Positions 43,164 through 51,677 of a DNA stretch of 64,000 nucleotides are shown here, piece after piece. This DNA comes from Bacilli bacterium (GTDB lineage: Bacteria > Bacillota_I > Bacilli_A > RF39 > UBA660). Numbering within the stretch: the stretch's first letter is position 1; each line of letters starts with the position of its first letter. Both the position numbers and the translations under genes were made by a program. The DNA lies in assembly GCA_017511805.1 (NCBI GenBank), contig JAFWJA010000015.1, forward strand, positions 511,098 through 575,097. Direction: 5' to 3'. The notes under the pieces are model-generated. The model was given only the letters and a program-made list of their open reading frames with translations. It made no database searches and had not been told where the DNA came from.

Positions 43164-44089
43164 GTTATCACCAATTTCTTTCTATCTTCTAATAACTTAA
43201 ATACTAAATATGTACTTGATAATAAATAATTTAGTTTTATTATATTATCTTCATAATATATAGTGGTTGTATTATTATCATAATTTAACCATATTAATAA
43301 ATACCCTAACTCTTTAGCTTTATTAATATAGTTATTTAGTTCATTATCATCATAACTAGTTATTTGTATTCTAGTTATCTTTTTATTATTTCTTAAGTAT
43401 TCTTTTTTATTTATCCCAAAATTCTTTTCAACACCTAAAGAAAAATTTGTAGTTATAAAATACTTTTTTTGATATTCTTTTACATCTATTTTTAAATTTA
43501 ACTCATCAAATAATTCTTTATCTATATCAGTAAATCTAGTACTTGTTAAATAATCTGTATCAGATAAAGTCGCAAGCCCTATTAAATATTTTTCTTCTTC
43601 GCTAAATTCATATTTATATTTAAACAGATCATATATTAACAAAGATGTAGATGCATATTCTATTTCCAGAATATTATCTATTTCATATTTAATTACATGA
43701 TGATCAAATGCTCCTAAAACATTTTCTTTTTTTAATCCTTGTAAATCATTATGATCTACTAATATAAAATAATTATCTAAATTATGAACAATTTCAGGTT
43801 GATATTTAAAATTTTCCTCTAATAATTTTTTATCATGGAATGTATAATCATAATTCTTATCTAGTATAGAAAAGTGAGAATTAATACCCATTGAATTTAA
43901 TATATTACTTAATATATAACTTGATATTATAGAATCAGCATCTGGATTATTATGACCAATGATATATACTTCTTTATTCTTACAAGAATTTAATATGTTA
44001 TTAATAATAGTTTGTATTAAACTATTTCTTAATTCATCATCTTTAAGATTTCTATTTTCAATTAATGAATATATTTCTTCAATGCTCAT
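43160..44089 (-). CDS. DHH-family phosphoesterase, family II pyrophosphatase paralogue
   Basis: Protein of 309 residues, the usual length of an unsplit family II pyrophosphatase. The metal blocks GHNNPDADS, VDHNDLQG and FDHHVIKY are present. At the C-terminus the canonical SRKKQ of family II enzymes reads DRKKL, so the phosphate-binding end is altered. It may hydrolyse a related substrate such as a short oligonucleotide, polyphosphate or c-di-AMP product instead of pyrophosphate. A second, complete family II enzyme is encoded at 4732-6345. Confidence 0.78.
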   Translation of the reverse strand: MSIEEIYSLIENRNLKDDELRNSLIQTIINNILNSCKNKEVYIIGHNNPDADSIISSYILSNILNSMGINSHFSILDKNYDYTFHDKKLLEENFKYQPEIVHNLDNYFILVDHNDLQGLKKENVLGAFDHHVIKYEIDNILEIEYASTSLLIYDLFKYKYEFSEEEKYLIGLATLSDTDYLTSTRFTDIDKELFDELNLKIDVKEYQKKYFITTNFSLGVEKNFGINKKEYLRNNKKITRIQITSYDDNELNNYINKAKELGYLLIWLNYDNNTTTIYYEDNIIKLNYLLSSTYLVFKLLEDRKKLVIT

Positions 44090-44101
44090 AATATCACCTC
44101 T

Positions 44102-44725
44102 TTATAACTTTTCTACTACCTCAATTTCTGGTAATAATTCTTTAAAAGTTTTACCATCACTTATGCTTCCTACTATAGATCCATAGTGAACTGGAATAGC
44201 TACTTTTGGTTTTATTATTTTAATTAATTCTGAAGCTTCAACAGGATCCATAGTAAAATGACCTCCAATTGGTACAAAAGCTATATCACATTTAACTTCT
44301 TTCGCTTCAGGGGTACTATCTGTATCACCAGCGATATAATAAGTTGTATTATTATAAGTAACTATATATCCTAACCAATTGTTTTCTCTTGGATGAAATG
44401 GTTTTGATATATTATACGCAGGTATTGTTTTAATATCAAGACCATCTATATTTATTTCGTTATATGGTTCTAAATAAATATAATTTTTAAATACTATTTT
44501 ACTAATAGTAACTTCCATAGATTTAGGTGCTATAACTATTGTATTAGAATTTTTAATTTTATTAATTGAATCTAAATCCATATGATCATAATGATCATGC
44601 GTAATAAAAATGATGTCAGCATCATTTTTATTTTCTTCTATTTTATATGGATCAAAATATATAGTTTTATCTAATTTTAATTTAATACTACTTTGAGTAT
44701 TAATCTCTATATAATCAGTATTCAT
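44102..44725 (-). CDS. Metallo-beta-lactamase-fold hydrolase (UPF0173-like)
   Basis: Protein of 207 residues. The metal site is FITHDHYDHMD (HxHxDH) near residue 37, followed by YYIAGDTDSTPE and a terminal IPVHYGS. These are the UlaG/YtkL-like (UPF0173) MBL hydrolases, whose substrates are mostly unknown. AGAGGTAAAT precedes the ATG, and the gene sits four bases after a P-loop protein gene. Confidence 0.85.
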   Translation of the reverse strand: MNTDYIEINTQSSIKLKLDKTIYFDPYKIEENKNDADIIFITHDHYDHMDLDSINKIKNSNTIVIAPKSMEVTISKIVFKNYIYLEPYNEINIDGLDIKTIPAYNISKPFHPRENNWLGYIVTYNNTTYYIAGDTDSTPEAKEVKCDIAFVPIGGHFTMDPVEASELIKIIKPKVAIPVHYGSIVGSISDGKTFKELLPEIEVVEKL

Positions 44726-44729
44726 ATAT

Positions 44730-45194
44730 TTACCTCTTTAATATTTTCTTTTTATCATCTATTTCTATTTTAACTGCTTCAATAGTAGATTTATCAATTT
44801 CATCTTCAATCTTTAATTGCATGTTTTTAGCATCTTCAAAATCTGCATTTCTTAATTTAGTTCTTTCTTCTAGTAATTCATCGGATATATGTAAATAAAC
44901 TATTAAATCACAATCAAGCAAAACAGTTCCAAACATTGGAACTCCAGGTTTAATAGTTAGTTTTGTTCTAACTAGTTCATCCATCTTTTCACCAATTTCT
45001 TCAGACCATGGTGTTTGGCATACATAATCTTTTTCTTCTTTAGTTAATAATGGAAATATTTCTTTATCCATATCTACACCAGTTTCTAGTTCATTAATAA
45101 GTGTAGATTTCCCAGTACAAGTTGTACCTAAAACACATATTCTTTTATTTTTATTGTTTTCAAAAATTTGATTCAGTTCTTCTATATTTGACAT
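44730..45194 (-). CDS. P-loop NTPase, kinase-like
   Basis: Protein of 154 residues. Walker A is GTTCTGKST at residues ~23-31, and a later VLLDCDLIVYLHISDELLEERT contains the Walker B-like strand and lid. It resembles small AAA_33/nucleotide kinase-like proteins. First gene of a four-gene operon (P-loop, MBL, DHH, DUF5662-like). The substrate is unknown. Confidence 0.75.
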   Translation of the reverse strand: MSNIEELNQIFENNKNKRICVLGTTCTGKSTLINELETGVDMDKEIFPLLTKEEKDYVCQTPWSEEIGEKMDELVRTKLTIKPGVPMFGTVLLDCDLIVYLHISDELLEERTKLRNADFEDAKNMQLKIEDEIDKSTIEAVKIEIDDKKKILKR

Positions 45195-45226
45195 CTTACC
45201 CTCCTGATTATAATTAGTATATATAC

Positions 45227-45232
45227 ATTATA
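45227..45232 (-). promoter_or_regulatory. Extended -10 promoter of the P-loop/MBL/DHH operon
   Basis: TATGGTATAAT, -10 at 45227-45232, immediately after the T-tract of the terminator at 45237-45261. Confidence 0.55.
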
Positions 45233-45236
45233 CCAT

Positions 45237-45261
45237 AAAAAAAGGAATCCTTGATTCCTTT
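45237..45261 (-). terminator. Terminator of the NUDIX-TIR cassette
   Basis: AAAGGAATC (45241-45249) pairs with GATTCCTTT (45253-45261) across three bases, followed by seven T on the minus strand. Confidence 0.88.
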
Positions 45262-45264
45262 TTG

Positions 45265-45894
45265 TTATTTATTTATAAGTTTTTTTGCATATTGATATTC
45301 ATCTATAGTCATTTGATGACCATAATCACTCACATCATCTAGTTTAATTAATTCTTTATACATTCTCATAAATACATAATTAAATGGTAAATACATACTA
45401 CCAGAATTTCTAAATCTTATAGGTATATGATTTGGTGAATTAAAATCTCTATCATATCCATTAATATGTGGTTGAATAGAAAACTCTATTTCAAAACTAT
45501 CTTCTTCTTTTTTTATTTTTAGGATATTAGATACATCATAAGCTGTTTCATCTGAATGCCAAGTAATAGTTTTATTATCTTTATCAAATAATTCATTATA
45601 CCTAGATAGATTATAATTTCTATATCTATCCTTTAATTCTTTTATTTCTTCAGCAGTATAACTATCAACACCAAATATATTTATATTTTCTATGTCATTA
45701 TATAAAGTTTCAAATAAACGATATAATTCACCATTTTCTTTTGTAATAGTAAAACTATGTCTATCACTTTCTTCTTTTGATCTAATATTCCAATATAAAT
45801 CTAAATTACCTGCGAAATATATTTCAAATTCAACACCATTTTCTTCTAATAAAACATCAATTCCAAATTCTGTTTTATGTTTTGTTAATTTCAT
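45265..45894 (-). CDS. Unknown protein, downstream partner of the TIR protein
   Basis: Protein of 209 residues, soluble, rich in aromatic and acidic residues, mixed alpha/beta in character. Examples are VEFEIYFAGNLDLYWNIR, YNDIENINIFGVDSYTAEE and ITWHSDETAYDVSN. No catalytic motif or family is recognised. AGGAGG lies before the ATG, and the gene begins 22 bases after the TIR stop with a shared terminator beyond, so it is cotranscribed with the TIR gene. A regulatory or ligand-related role with that protein is a positional inference. Confidence 0.62.
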   Translation of the reverse strand: MKLTKHKTEFGIDVLLEENGVEFEIYFAGNLDLYWNIRSKEESDRHSFTITKENGELYRLFETLYNDIENINIFGVDSYTAEEIKELKDRYRNYNLSRYNELFDKDNKTITWHSDETAYDVSNILKIKKEEDSFEIEFSIQPHINGYDRDFNSPNHIPIRFRNSGSMYLPFNYVFMRMYKELIKLDDVSDYGHQMTIDEYQYAKKLINK

Positions 45895-45916
45895 TTTAAA
45901 CCTCCTGAATAATCAA

Positions 45917-48292
45917 TTATTTTAAATAACTTTTTGCTTCTTCTAATGCTTCATCTAAATTATATATTTTTATTGAATAAGATTGATCATTATTTGAAAT
46001 ATATACTTTATCTTTTTCTAGTTTTCTTAAATTCTTAATATGACCTACTTTTTCATAGTCTTCTAAAATATATGAATCAAAAGAATCACCTATATAAATT
46101 CTATTATATTTATCTTTTTCAAAATAGTGATTTACTTTTCCTAATTTTTCTATTTTGTTTAATAGTTCTTTATCTTTAACACTATATATAGCTAAATCTT
46201 TATTAGTATAATTAACAAATAATACTTCTTTTTTATCATCATAGAATATTTTTTCTACTAAACTCTTATTCTTTATTTTGTATTCTTCTTTAATTTTATC
46301 ATAATCTGATATTTTAATAGAGTCATCTTTAACATAATCTAATTCTATATCTTCTTTTTTTATTTCTTTATTAGAATTTGTCTCATATAGTATTACTCTA
46401 TTATCATTATTAGGTATTAATAAAAATCCTTCTTTAGAAATTGTTACTTTAGAATAATCATCTAAATTAAAATCATATAAACCTAGGTTCTCTATTATTT
46501 TTCTAGTATCCATACTTAAATAATTAACTGAGCCATCATTTAAGAAAGCTAAATACAATTCTTTATCATAATATGAATATAGATTTATTATTTCACTATC
46601 TAGATTGAATACTTCTAATAGTTCACCATTATCTCCATCTAAAACTCTAACTGTTTGATAATTCGCTACTACTATATGATTTATATCTTCTGGATATGAT
46701 TTTGATATAAATTTACCAAAATTACTTTCAAATGATTTAGTCCAGTTTATACTATCTGAAATATAATCGTATGATACTACATACATATCATATTCAGTTC
46801 CATTTAATCTATTTAAAAGCATATATAAATTACCATTTTTAGTAATCATTCCAGATACTGAACTAGCATCTATTCTTGTAGAATTTATTTCTTTTGCTTC
46901 TTTTAAATCAATAACATGTAATTGAATATAATCTTCTTCATCTAAATTAATTTCATCACTTGTAGTTGATACAAATAGATAATTATTATCATCTGAATAA
47001 TACATCTTTTTAATATATTTATCTTCTGTTGATATATTACCTATTTCTTTATCTTCTTTTACATCATAAATATATAAATTTTTACTATCTAAATATGATA
47101 AATAATTCTCATTACCTGTAACTGACATATATTTTTTATCTTTTTTATATATTTCTTTTACTAATTTACCATCTTTTACAGTACAAATATTTATATTGCC
47201 TTTTTCATTTATATAAGCAAATTTATCATCACCTATAAAGCAAAATGAATTGTCTTCATAAGTTATTCCACTTACATTATAAATTTCTATTTTTTTCATA
47301 GTTTTAGTATTAAATAAAGATAATGATTCTGATTCATCATATACTAAACCATATTCATTATTATTACTACTTTTAATAATAGTAGCTATTCCATCTGTTT
47401 TTAATTCAGATACACTTTTATATGAAGAACCAACATCATATAAACCTAAACTTTCTACTAATTCATATTCTGCTTCTGAAGTATATGGCATATTAACACC
47501 ATCAAATTCAGTTAATGCTTGATATGAATATTTAATTGCATCATATCTATTATCATTTTTTAAAGATTCTCTAGCTTTTTTAGAAAGAGTTTCTGCTTGA
47601 TGTAATCTTAATGTATTCTTTTGAGAATTAATCTTAATAAGCATGGCAGATGTATAAATAGCAAATAAGAATAAGAATGATGCTACTATAATTGATGTTG
47701 TTATTATTCTTTTTTGTTTTCTTTGTTTATGTCTTTGCTTTAAATCATCATAGTCTAGTAAATACATAGGTGCAATCAATCTTAATTTTTCCGCTCTTAA
47801 TTTTTTTAACACTTCTTGTCTGTTTTTTCCTCTTACATCGGCCGCTAATGGTTCTACTAATATTTTTTCTTTTTTCTTTTTACCATTTTTTAAAGTGATT
47901 TCTTCTTCATCAAATAGTACTTCTTCTGGAAATGAATCACTTGGTTCTCCTTCAACTAATACACAGAATATATTTTTTCTTCCTCTTAATTTTTTAAAAG
48001 TTTGTATTTCTTTTTTACACCATAAAGATTCCTTTAATCTAGGAGAACATATTACTATTAAGTATTTAGAATTCTTTAATGCATCTACAATAGGATCTTC
48101 TAGATTACTAGATAATGGTAATTCATCTTGATCTCTAAATACTCTTCTAATTGTTTTTCCTTTTATACCTAGTTTTTCTTTTACATTTTTAGGTAAATCA
48201 TATGTTTCTAATATCTTATGTAAATTTTCTGCAACAAATTTATCTAATTCACAGTGCCTATAACTAATAAAAGCATCATATTTATAATCCAC
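45917..48292 (-). CDS. Membrane TIR-domain protein with extracytoplasmic beta-propeller
   Basis: Protein of 791 residues. Residues 1-~150 are a TIR domain: KYDAFISYRH (box 1), VFRDQDELP, and ICSPRLKESLWCKKEI, where Glu95 is the candidate catalytic acid of a NAD+-cleaving TIR. A strongly basic stretch (KQRHKQRKQK) precedes a single membrane helix (196-219), so the TIR is cytosolic. A helical TPR-like part (residues ~228-285) and a long region of WD40/PQQ-like beta-propeller blades follow, predicted outside. It looks like a receptor with an intracellular effector. Starts with GTG two bases after the NUDIX stop. Ligand and output are unknown. Confidence 0.85.
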   Translation of the reverse strand: MDYKYDAFISYRHCELDKFVAENLHKILETYDLPKNVKEKLGIKGKTIRRVFRDQDELPLSSNLEDPIVDALKNSKYLIVICSPRLKESLWCKKEIQTFKKLRGRKNIFCVLVEGEPSDSFPEEVLFDEEEITLKNGKKKKEKILVEPLAADVRGKNRQEVLKKLRAEKLRLIAPMYLLDYDDLKQRHKQRKQKRIITTSIIVASFLFLFAIYTSAMLIKINSQKNTLRLHQAETLSKKARESLKNDNRYDAIKYSYQALTEFDGVNMPYTSEAEYELVESLGLYDVGSSYKSVSELKTDGIATIIKSSNNNEYGLVYDESESLSLFNTKTMKKIEIYNVSGITYEDNSFCFIGDDKFAYINEKGNINICTVKDGKLVKEIYKKDKKYMSVTGNENYLSYLDSKNLYIYDVKEDKEIGNISTEDKYIKKMYYSDDNNYLFVSTTSDEINLDEEDYIQLHVIDLKEAKEINSTRIDASSVSGMITKNGNLYMLLNRLNGTEYDMYVVSYDYISDSINWTKSFESNFGKFISKSYPEDINHIVVANYQTVRVLDGDNGELLEVFNLDSEIINLYSYYDKELYLAFLNDGSVNYLSMDTRKIIENLGLYDFNLDDYSKVTISKEGFLLIPNNDNRVILYETNSNKEIKKEDIELDYVKDDSIKISDYDKIKEEYKIKNKSLVEKIFYDDKKEVLFVNYTNKDLAIYSVKDKELLNKIEKLGKVNHYFEKDKYNRIYIGDSFDSYILEDYEKVGHIKNLRKLEKDKVYISNNDQSYSIKIYNLDEALEEAKSYLK

Positions 48293-48294
48293 TT

Positions 48295-48840
48295 TTACAC
48301 CTCTTTTAATTTAGTCCTATACTCTTTTAATAATTCCATTTGATAATCAAAATCATCTTGTTCCCACTTACTAAATGAGAATTCAGAATTATTATCTTTT
48401 TTATATTGTTCTAGTTCTTCTATATCAAAATACTTAACTTGTTCTACTTCTTCTTTTTGTAATACATATTCTTCTTCTTTTAAATTAGATATAAATATAA
48501 AATTATATACATAAAAATTCTTAGAAGGATCTTTACTTTTATATACTGAGTATTGAATTATTTTATCATCATCTACTTTTAAACCTATTTCTTCAAATAC
48601 TTCTCTTTTAGCAGCATCTAATACTTCTTCTCCAGCATCTACATGTCCACCTGTTTTAGACCATAATCCTGGGTTTCTTTTCTTTGAAAGAGATCTTTGT
48701 TGTAATAGTATTTTACCTTCATTATTTATAATCCAACATGAAACATGTCTATGCCATAAATTCTTTTCATGAACTTCATCTCTACTTAATGAATAGTTTA
48801 ATGGTTCATTATTTTCATCAAAAACATCTATCATTTCCAT
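48295..48840 (-). CDS. NUDIX hydrolase
   Basis: Protein of 181 residues. The Nudix box is complete (GHVDAGEEVLDAAKREVFEE followed by IGL) near residue 70. It is preceded by WHRHVSCWIINNEGKILLQQR, as in the IPP-isomerase-like and YfcD-like Nudix subgroup. These hydrolyse nucleoside diphosphates linked to another group. ATG at 48840 is used because GGAGTG precedes it; an earlier GTG lies inside that site. It is directly upstream of the TIR gene, so a nucleotide substrate such as ADP-ribose is an attractive but unproven guess. Confidence 0.85.
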   Translation of the reverse strand: MEMIDVFDENNEPLNYSLSRDEVHEKNLWHRHVSCWIINNEGKILLQQRSLSKKRNPGLWSKTGGHVDAGEEVLDAAKREVFEEIGLKVDDDKIIQYSVYKSKDPSKNFYVYNFIFISNLKEEEYVLQKEEVEQVKYFDIEELEQYKKDNNSEFSFSKWEQDDFDYQMELLKEYRTKLKEV

Positions 48841-48859
48841 AATAATCACTCCACATAAA

Positions 48860-48865
48860 ATTATA
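48860..48865 (-). promoter_or_regulatory. Extended -10 promoter of the NUDIX-TIR cassette
   Basis: TATGTTATAAT, -10 at 48860-48865, immediately following the terminator T-tract at 48870-48895. Confidence 0.55.
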
Positions 48866-48869
48866 ACAT

Positions 48870-48895
48870 AAAAAAGGCTAATCTTTTAGCCTTTT
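48870..48895 (-). terminator. Terminator of the small lipoprotein gene
   Basis: AAAAGGCTAA (48872-48881) pairs with TTAGCCTTTT (48886-48895), followed by six T on the minus strand. The stop codon is inside the stem. Confidence 0.88.
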
Positions 48896-49216
48896 ATATT
48901 CTGCGATAAATGTATTACCTTCTTTTATAGTCATTACATCTTTATCAATTATACAATTATACTTTAATTCAGTCTCCATTATAGTTTGATATTTAATTGT
49001 TAATATTTCATTTTCATATGTATATTTAAAATCATCATATTTTTCACCATTAAAAGTAGTATAACCAGTTCCTGAATCTTTAAATGTAATAACAACTGAA
49101 CCTTCTTCGTTATTTTCCCAAGATCCAATAATTCCATTAGAACTAGATTTACTTTTACATCCTACTGTTATAAAAACCAAAGTAATAACTAATAATGGTA
49201 ATAAAAACTTCTTCAT
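48878..49216 (-). CDS. Small lipoprotein
   Basis: Protein of 112 residues with a signal peptide ending in a lipobox (ITVGC, Cys20). The mature part is a small beta-rich domain (IIGSWENNEEGSVVITF ... YTYENEILTIKY) typical of lipocalin-like/DUF5640-type exported proteins. Role unknown. It is the last gene of a run with the EEP nuclease and sortase genes. Confidence 0.75.
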   Translation of the reverse strand: MKKFLLPLLVITLVFITVGCKSKSSSNGIIGSWENNEEGSVVITFKDSGTGYTTFNGEKYDDFKYTYENEILTIKYQTIMETELKYNCIIDKDVMTIKEGNTFIAEYKRLKD

Positions 49217-49228
49217 ATTTTCTCCTTT

Positions 49229-49924
49229 CTATCCTTTAAAAGTAACATCTATTAACACAGGATAATGATCACTTATAATCAAGTCTTTAACAACTTCTTT
49301 ATTTTTTAATTTAAATTCTTTGCTTAAAAATATATGATCTATTTCTCTTTTATATTTAGAAGTTTTAAAAGTCTTTTCGTTTAGTTCAATTCTTTTAATA
49401 CCTAGTTCTTCCATCTTATCAATAAAACTAGTAAATATATCATTATTAGTTTTTAAATTAAAATCACCCATTAATACTTTTGGTCTATCATCATTTTTAA
49501 TTATTTCATATATTTTATCTAGTTGCTTAGTTTTAACTGATGGTATATATACTTCTAAATGTGTATTATATATACTTATTTCCTTGTCTTTATATTTAAT
49601 TACTACATGAGTAAGAATTCTTTTTGTTAATGAAGGAAATGAAGGTAAATGATATGTTTTAGATGATACTACTTCATAATTAGTTATTATAGGATTCTTT
49701 TCATTAATTCTTCTTAATAATATTTTAGATAGAAATCTAAATTTACCATTTATTTTATAATCATATTGTAAATCTTTTTTTATATCTTTATCTACTTTAG
49801 GAAATACTTCTTGAAGTCCTATAATATCAATTTTATTTTTATAAATATAATTATGTAATTCATCTACTTTTTTTCTTTTATATGTCTTAGAATCATTTTG
49901 TATATTAAATGTACTAATTTTCAT
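49229..49924 (-). CDS. Endonuclease/exonuclease/phosphatase-family protein
   Basis: Protein of 231 residues with the EEP fold motifs: STFNIQN at the start, IIGLQEVF near residue 40, YNTHLEV, LMGDFNL, and the C-terminal IDHIFLS and SDHYPVL. Family members cut DNA, RNA or lipid phosphoesters. No signal peptide is seen, so it is probably cytosolic. It follows sortase by 14 bases in the same direction. Confidence 0.86.
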   Translation of the reverse strand: MKISTFNIQNDSKTYKRKKVDELHNYIYKNKIDIIGLQEVFPKVDKDIKKDLQYDYKINGKFRFLSKILLRRINEKNPIITNYEVVSSKTYHLPSFPSLTKRILTHVVIKYKDKEISIYNTHLEVYIPSVKTKQLDKIYEIIKNDDRPKVLMGDFNLKTNNDIFTSFIDKMEELGIKRIELNEKTFKTSKYKREIDHIFLSKEFKLKNKEVVKDLIISDHYPVLIDVTFKG

Positions 49925-49938
49925 TATATCACTTCCTT

Positions 49939-50688
49939 TTATTCTATTAATTTAGCATGTACTATTACTCTTCCCGCTAAATCATCACTACATGTTGATA
50001 ATGTTAATATTTGTTTAACATTAGATAAATCTACTTCATAATTAAAATTAGATCTACTAGCTAGTTCATTAACAAAACTATTAAAATCTATATTACCAAA
50101 ATATGTTGTTATATAGTATTCTTCTGGATCTCTTGTATAAGTAGAAAATACTTCATATAAAAATGTACCTTGTTCTGTTACTAAAACTATTTGTCTATTT
50201 TCTTTTTTAGATCTCCATTCTTCTGTTAAAGTATTTTTTAATGTTCCAAACATAGAACCATCTTTTGTATTATGACCATATATTATTATATTTTTATCTG
50301 TACCATCAAAATCATTTCTATAATCAGCGAATATCCATCCTGATGCATTCCATGTTCTATCAAAAGTTCTTCTTAGATAATAACTGTTATCTTTACCTCT
50401 AACTACAACATAATCTATATTTGTACCCTTTACATTAAGATATGCGACTGTATTAGGATTATGAGCTTTTAATGCAGGAAAATCTATTTCATATTTTTTA
50501 TCTTCTGGTTCTTCTGGTTTAACTGTAATAGATTCTTCTGTTTTCTTTTTTAAATCTCTATTATCTTTATTATCTTTTAACCAACCTAAAATCTTCCAAC
50601 CAGAATAAATAAACATAGAAGCAAAAAATACTGTTAATAACGCTAATATAATTTTTTTAATGTTTATTTTTCTTTTTTTCTTTTCCAT
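49939..50688 (-). CDS. Class B-like sortase
   Basis: Protein of 249 residues. An N-terminal membrane helix (residues 11-32) is followed by the sortase barrel. The catalytic His is in IIIYGHNTKDGSMFG, Cys in LTLSTCSDD and Arg in AGRVIVHAKL. The helix insert EEYYITTYFGNIDFNSFVNEL before the Cys is typical of class B. It should cut a C-terminal signal and link proteins to the wall or to each other. Likely clients in this window are the proteins at 22192-26790 (NISTG) and 35763-38258 (VAKTG). Confidence 0.9.
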   Translation of the reverse strand: MEKKKRKINIKKIILALLTVFFASMFIYSGWKILGWLKDNKDNRDLKKKTEESITVKPEEPEDKKYEIDFPALKAHNPNTVAYLNVKGTNIDYVVVRGKDNSYYLRRTFDRTWNASGWIFADYRNDFDGTDKNIIIYGHNTKDGSMFGTLKNTLTEEWRSKKENRQIVLVTEQGTFLYEVFSTYTRDPEEYYITTYFGNIDFNSFVNELASRSNFNYEVDLSNVKQILTLSTCSDDLAGRVIVHAKLIE

Positions 50689-50719
50689 ATTTATCTCCTA
50701 ATATAATTATACACTATTT

Positions 50720-51625
50720 TTAATTATTATTTTCTTTTAACACTAATTCCTTTACATTTTTATTTTTATCTAAACTAGTTCTATATTTATTTAGTTCATC
50801 CTCTTTAATTGAATAACTAATTCCCCTAGTAAAATAATGACCTTGTTCTATTTCATTATTACTATTGAAAGTTAGTATAACTAATCTATCATGTTTTTCA
50901 TCTATTTCTACTAATGGTGTATGAGCATAATCAGTTAGACCACATGCATATTTAGCGCATCCTCCATCAATATTTAAATAGTTTTCACTTAAATTATATT
51001 CATATCCCTTTTCATCGTTTACAGGTGTGTGACCAATTATTGTAAAATAATTTTCATCACCTAAATTATTAGTTAATCTTCCCCAATCATCATATCTTCT
51101 TGTCCATACATAATAACTAACTTCAAAATTATTATCTTTTACTATAAGATCACATTCATCTTTTACTTCTTTAGGACATTTTGCATGTACTAATACAATT
51201 GGTTTACCATTTAGTTTTTCATTAAACTTATGATATAGTTTTAAATTAGATATAAAATCCACTACATCACTTTCTTCTTCATAAGTTAATTTTGTTTCTA
51301 GATATGCTGCAGTTGTTTCTGCGCCATTTGCGAACCATATATTATGATATGGCCATCTATAATTATCTTTTCTTCTATATTTAGATGCTTGATACATCAT
51401 TAATTCATGATTACCTGCTAAGTACTCTATTTTAAACTTTTTATTATTTTTAATTCTATCTATAACATCCATTAGCATTTCACCAGAATCTGGACCTCTA
51501 TCAATTAAATCACCATTTATATATAATGTTATTTCATCAGTTTCACTAATATTTTCAAGATACTTTATTATTGATGAATATATATTGCCATTACCATGTA
51601 AATCGCTTACTATAAAGTTTCTCAT
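50720..51625 (-). CDS. PPP-family serine/threonine phosphatase-like protein
   Basis: Protein of 301 residues. It has VSDLHGNGN at the start, INGDLIDRGPDS near residue 38, LAGNHELMM near 72, and a later TIIGHTPV. These form the bimetallic site of PPP phosphatases (PrpE/ApaH/PP1-like). The substrate may be a phosphoprotein or a dinucleotide such as Ap4A. GGGGTGTTAAG precedes the ATG, and its own extended -10 promoter follows the upstream terminator. Confidence 0.86.
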   Translation of the reverse strand: MRNFIVSDLHGNGNIYSSIIKYLENISETDEITLYINGDLIDRGPDSGEMLMDVIDRIKNNKKFKIEYLAGNHELMMYQASKYRRKDNYRWPYHNIWFANGAETTAAYLETKLTYEEESDVVDFISNLKLYHKFNEKLNGKPIVLVHAKCPKEVKDECDLIVKDNNFEVSYYVWTRRYDDWGRLTNNLGDENYFTIIGHTPVNDEKGYEYNLSENYLNIDGGCAKYACGLTDYAHTPLVEIDEKHDRLVILTFNSNNEIEQGHYFTRGISYSIKEDELNKYRTSLDKNKNVKELVLKENNN

Positions 51626-51641
51626 CTTAACACCCCATAGT

Positions 51642-51647
51642 ATTATA
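51642..51647 (-). promoter_or_regulatory. Extended -10 promoter of the phosphatase gene
   Basis: TATGTTATAAT, -10 at 51642-51647, directly after the T-tract of the terminator at 51652-51677. Confidence 0.55.
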
Positions 51648-51651
51648 ACAT

Positions 51652-51677
51652 AAAAAAAGTAGTTAAAAACTACTTTT
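51652..51677 (-). terminator. Terminator of the ABC transporter operon
   Basis: AAAAGTAGTT (51655-51664) pairs with 51668-51677 across three bases, followed by seven T on the minus strand. Confidence 0.87.
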
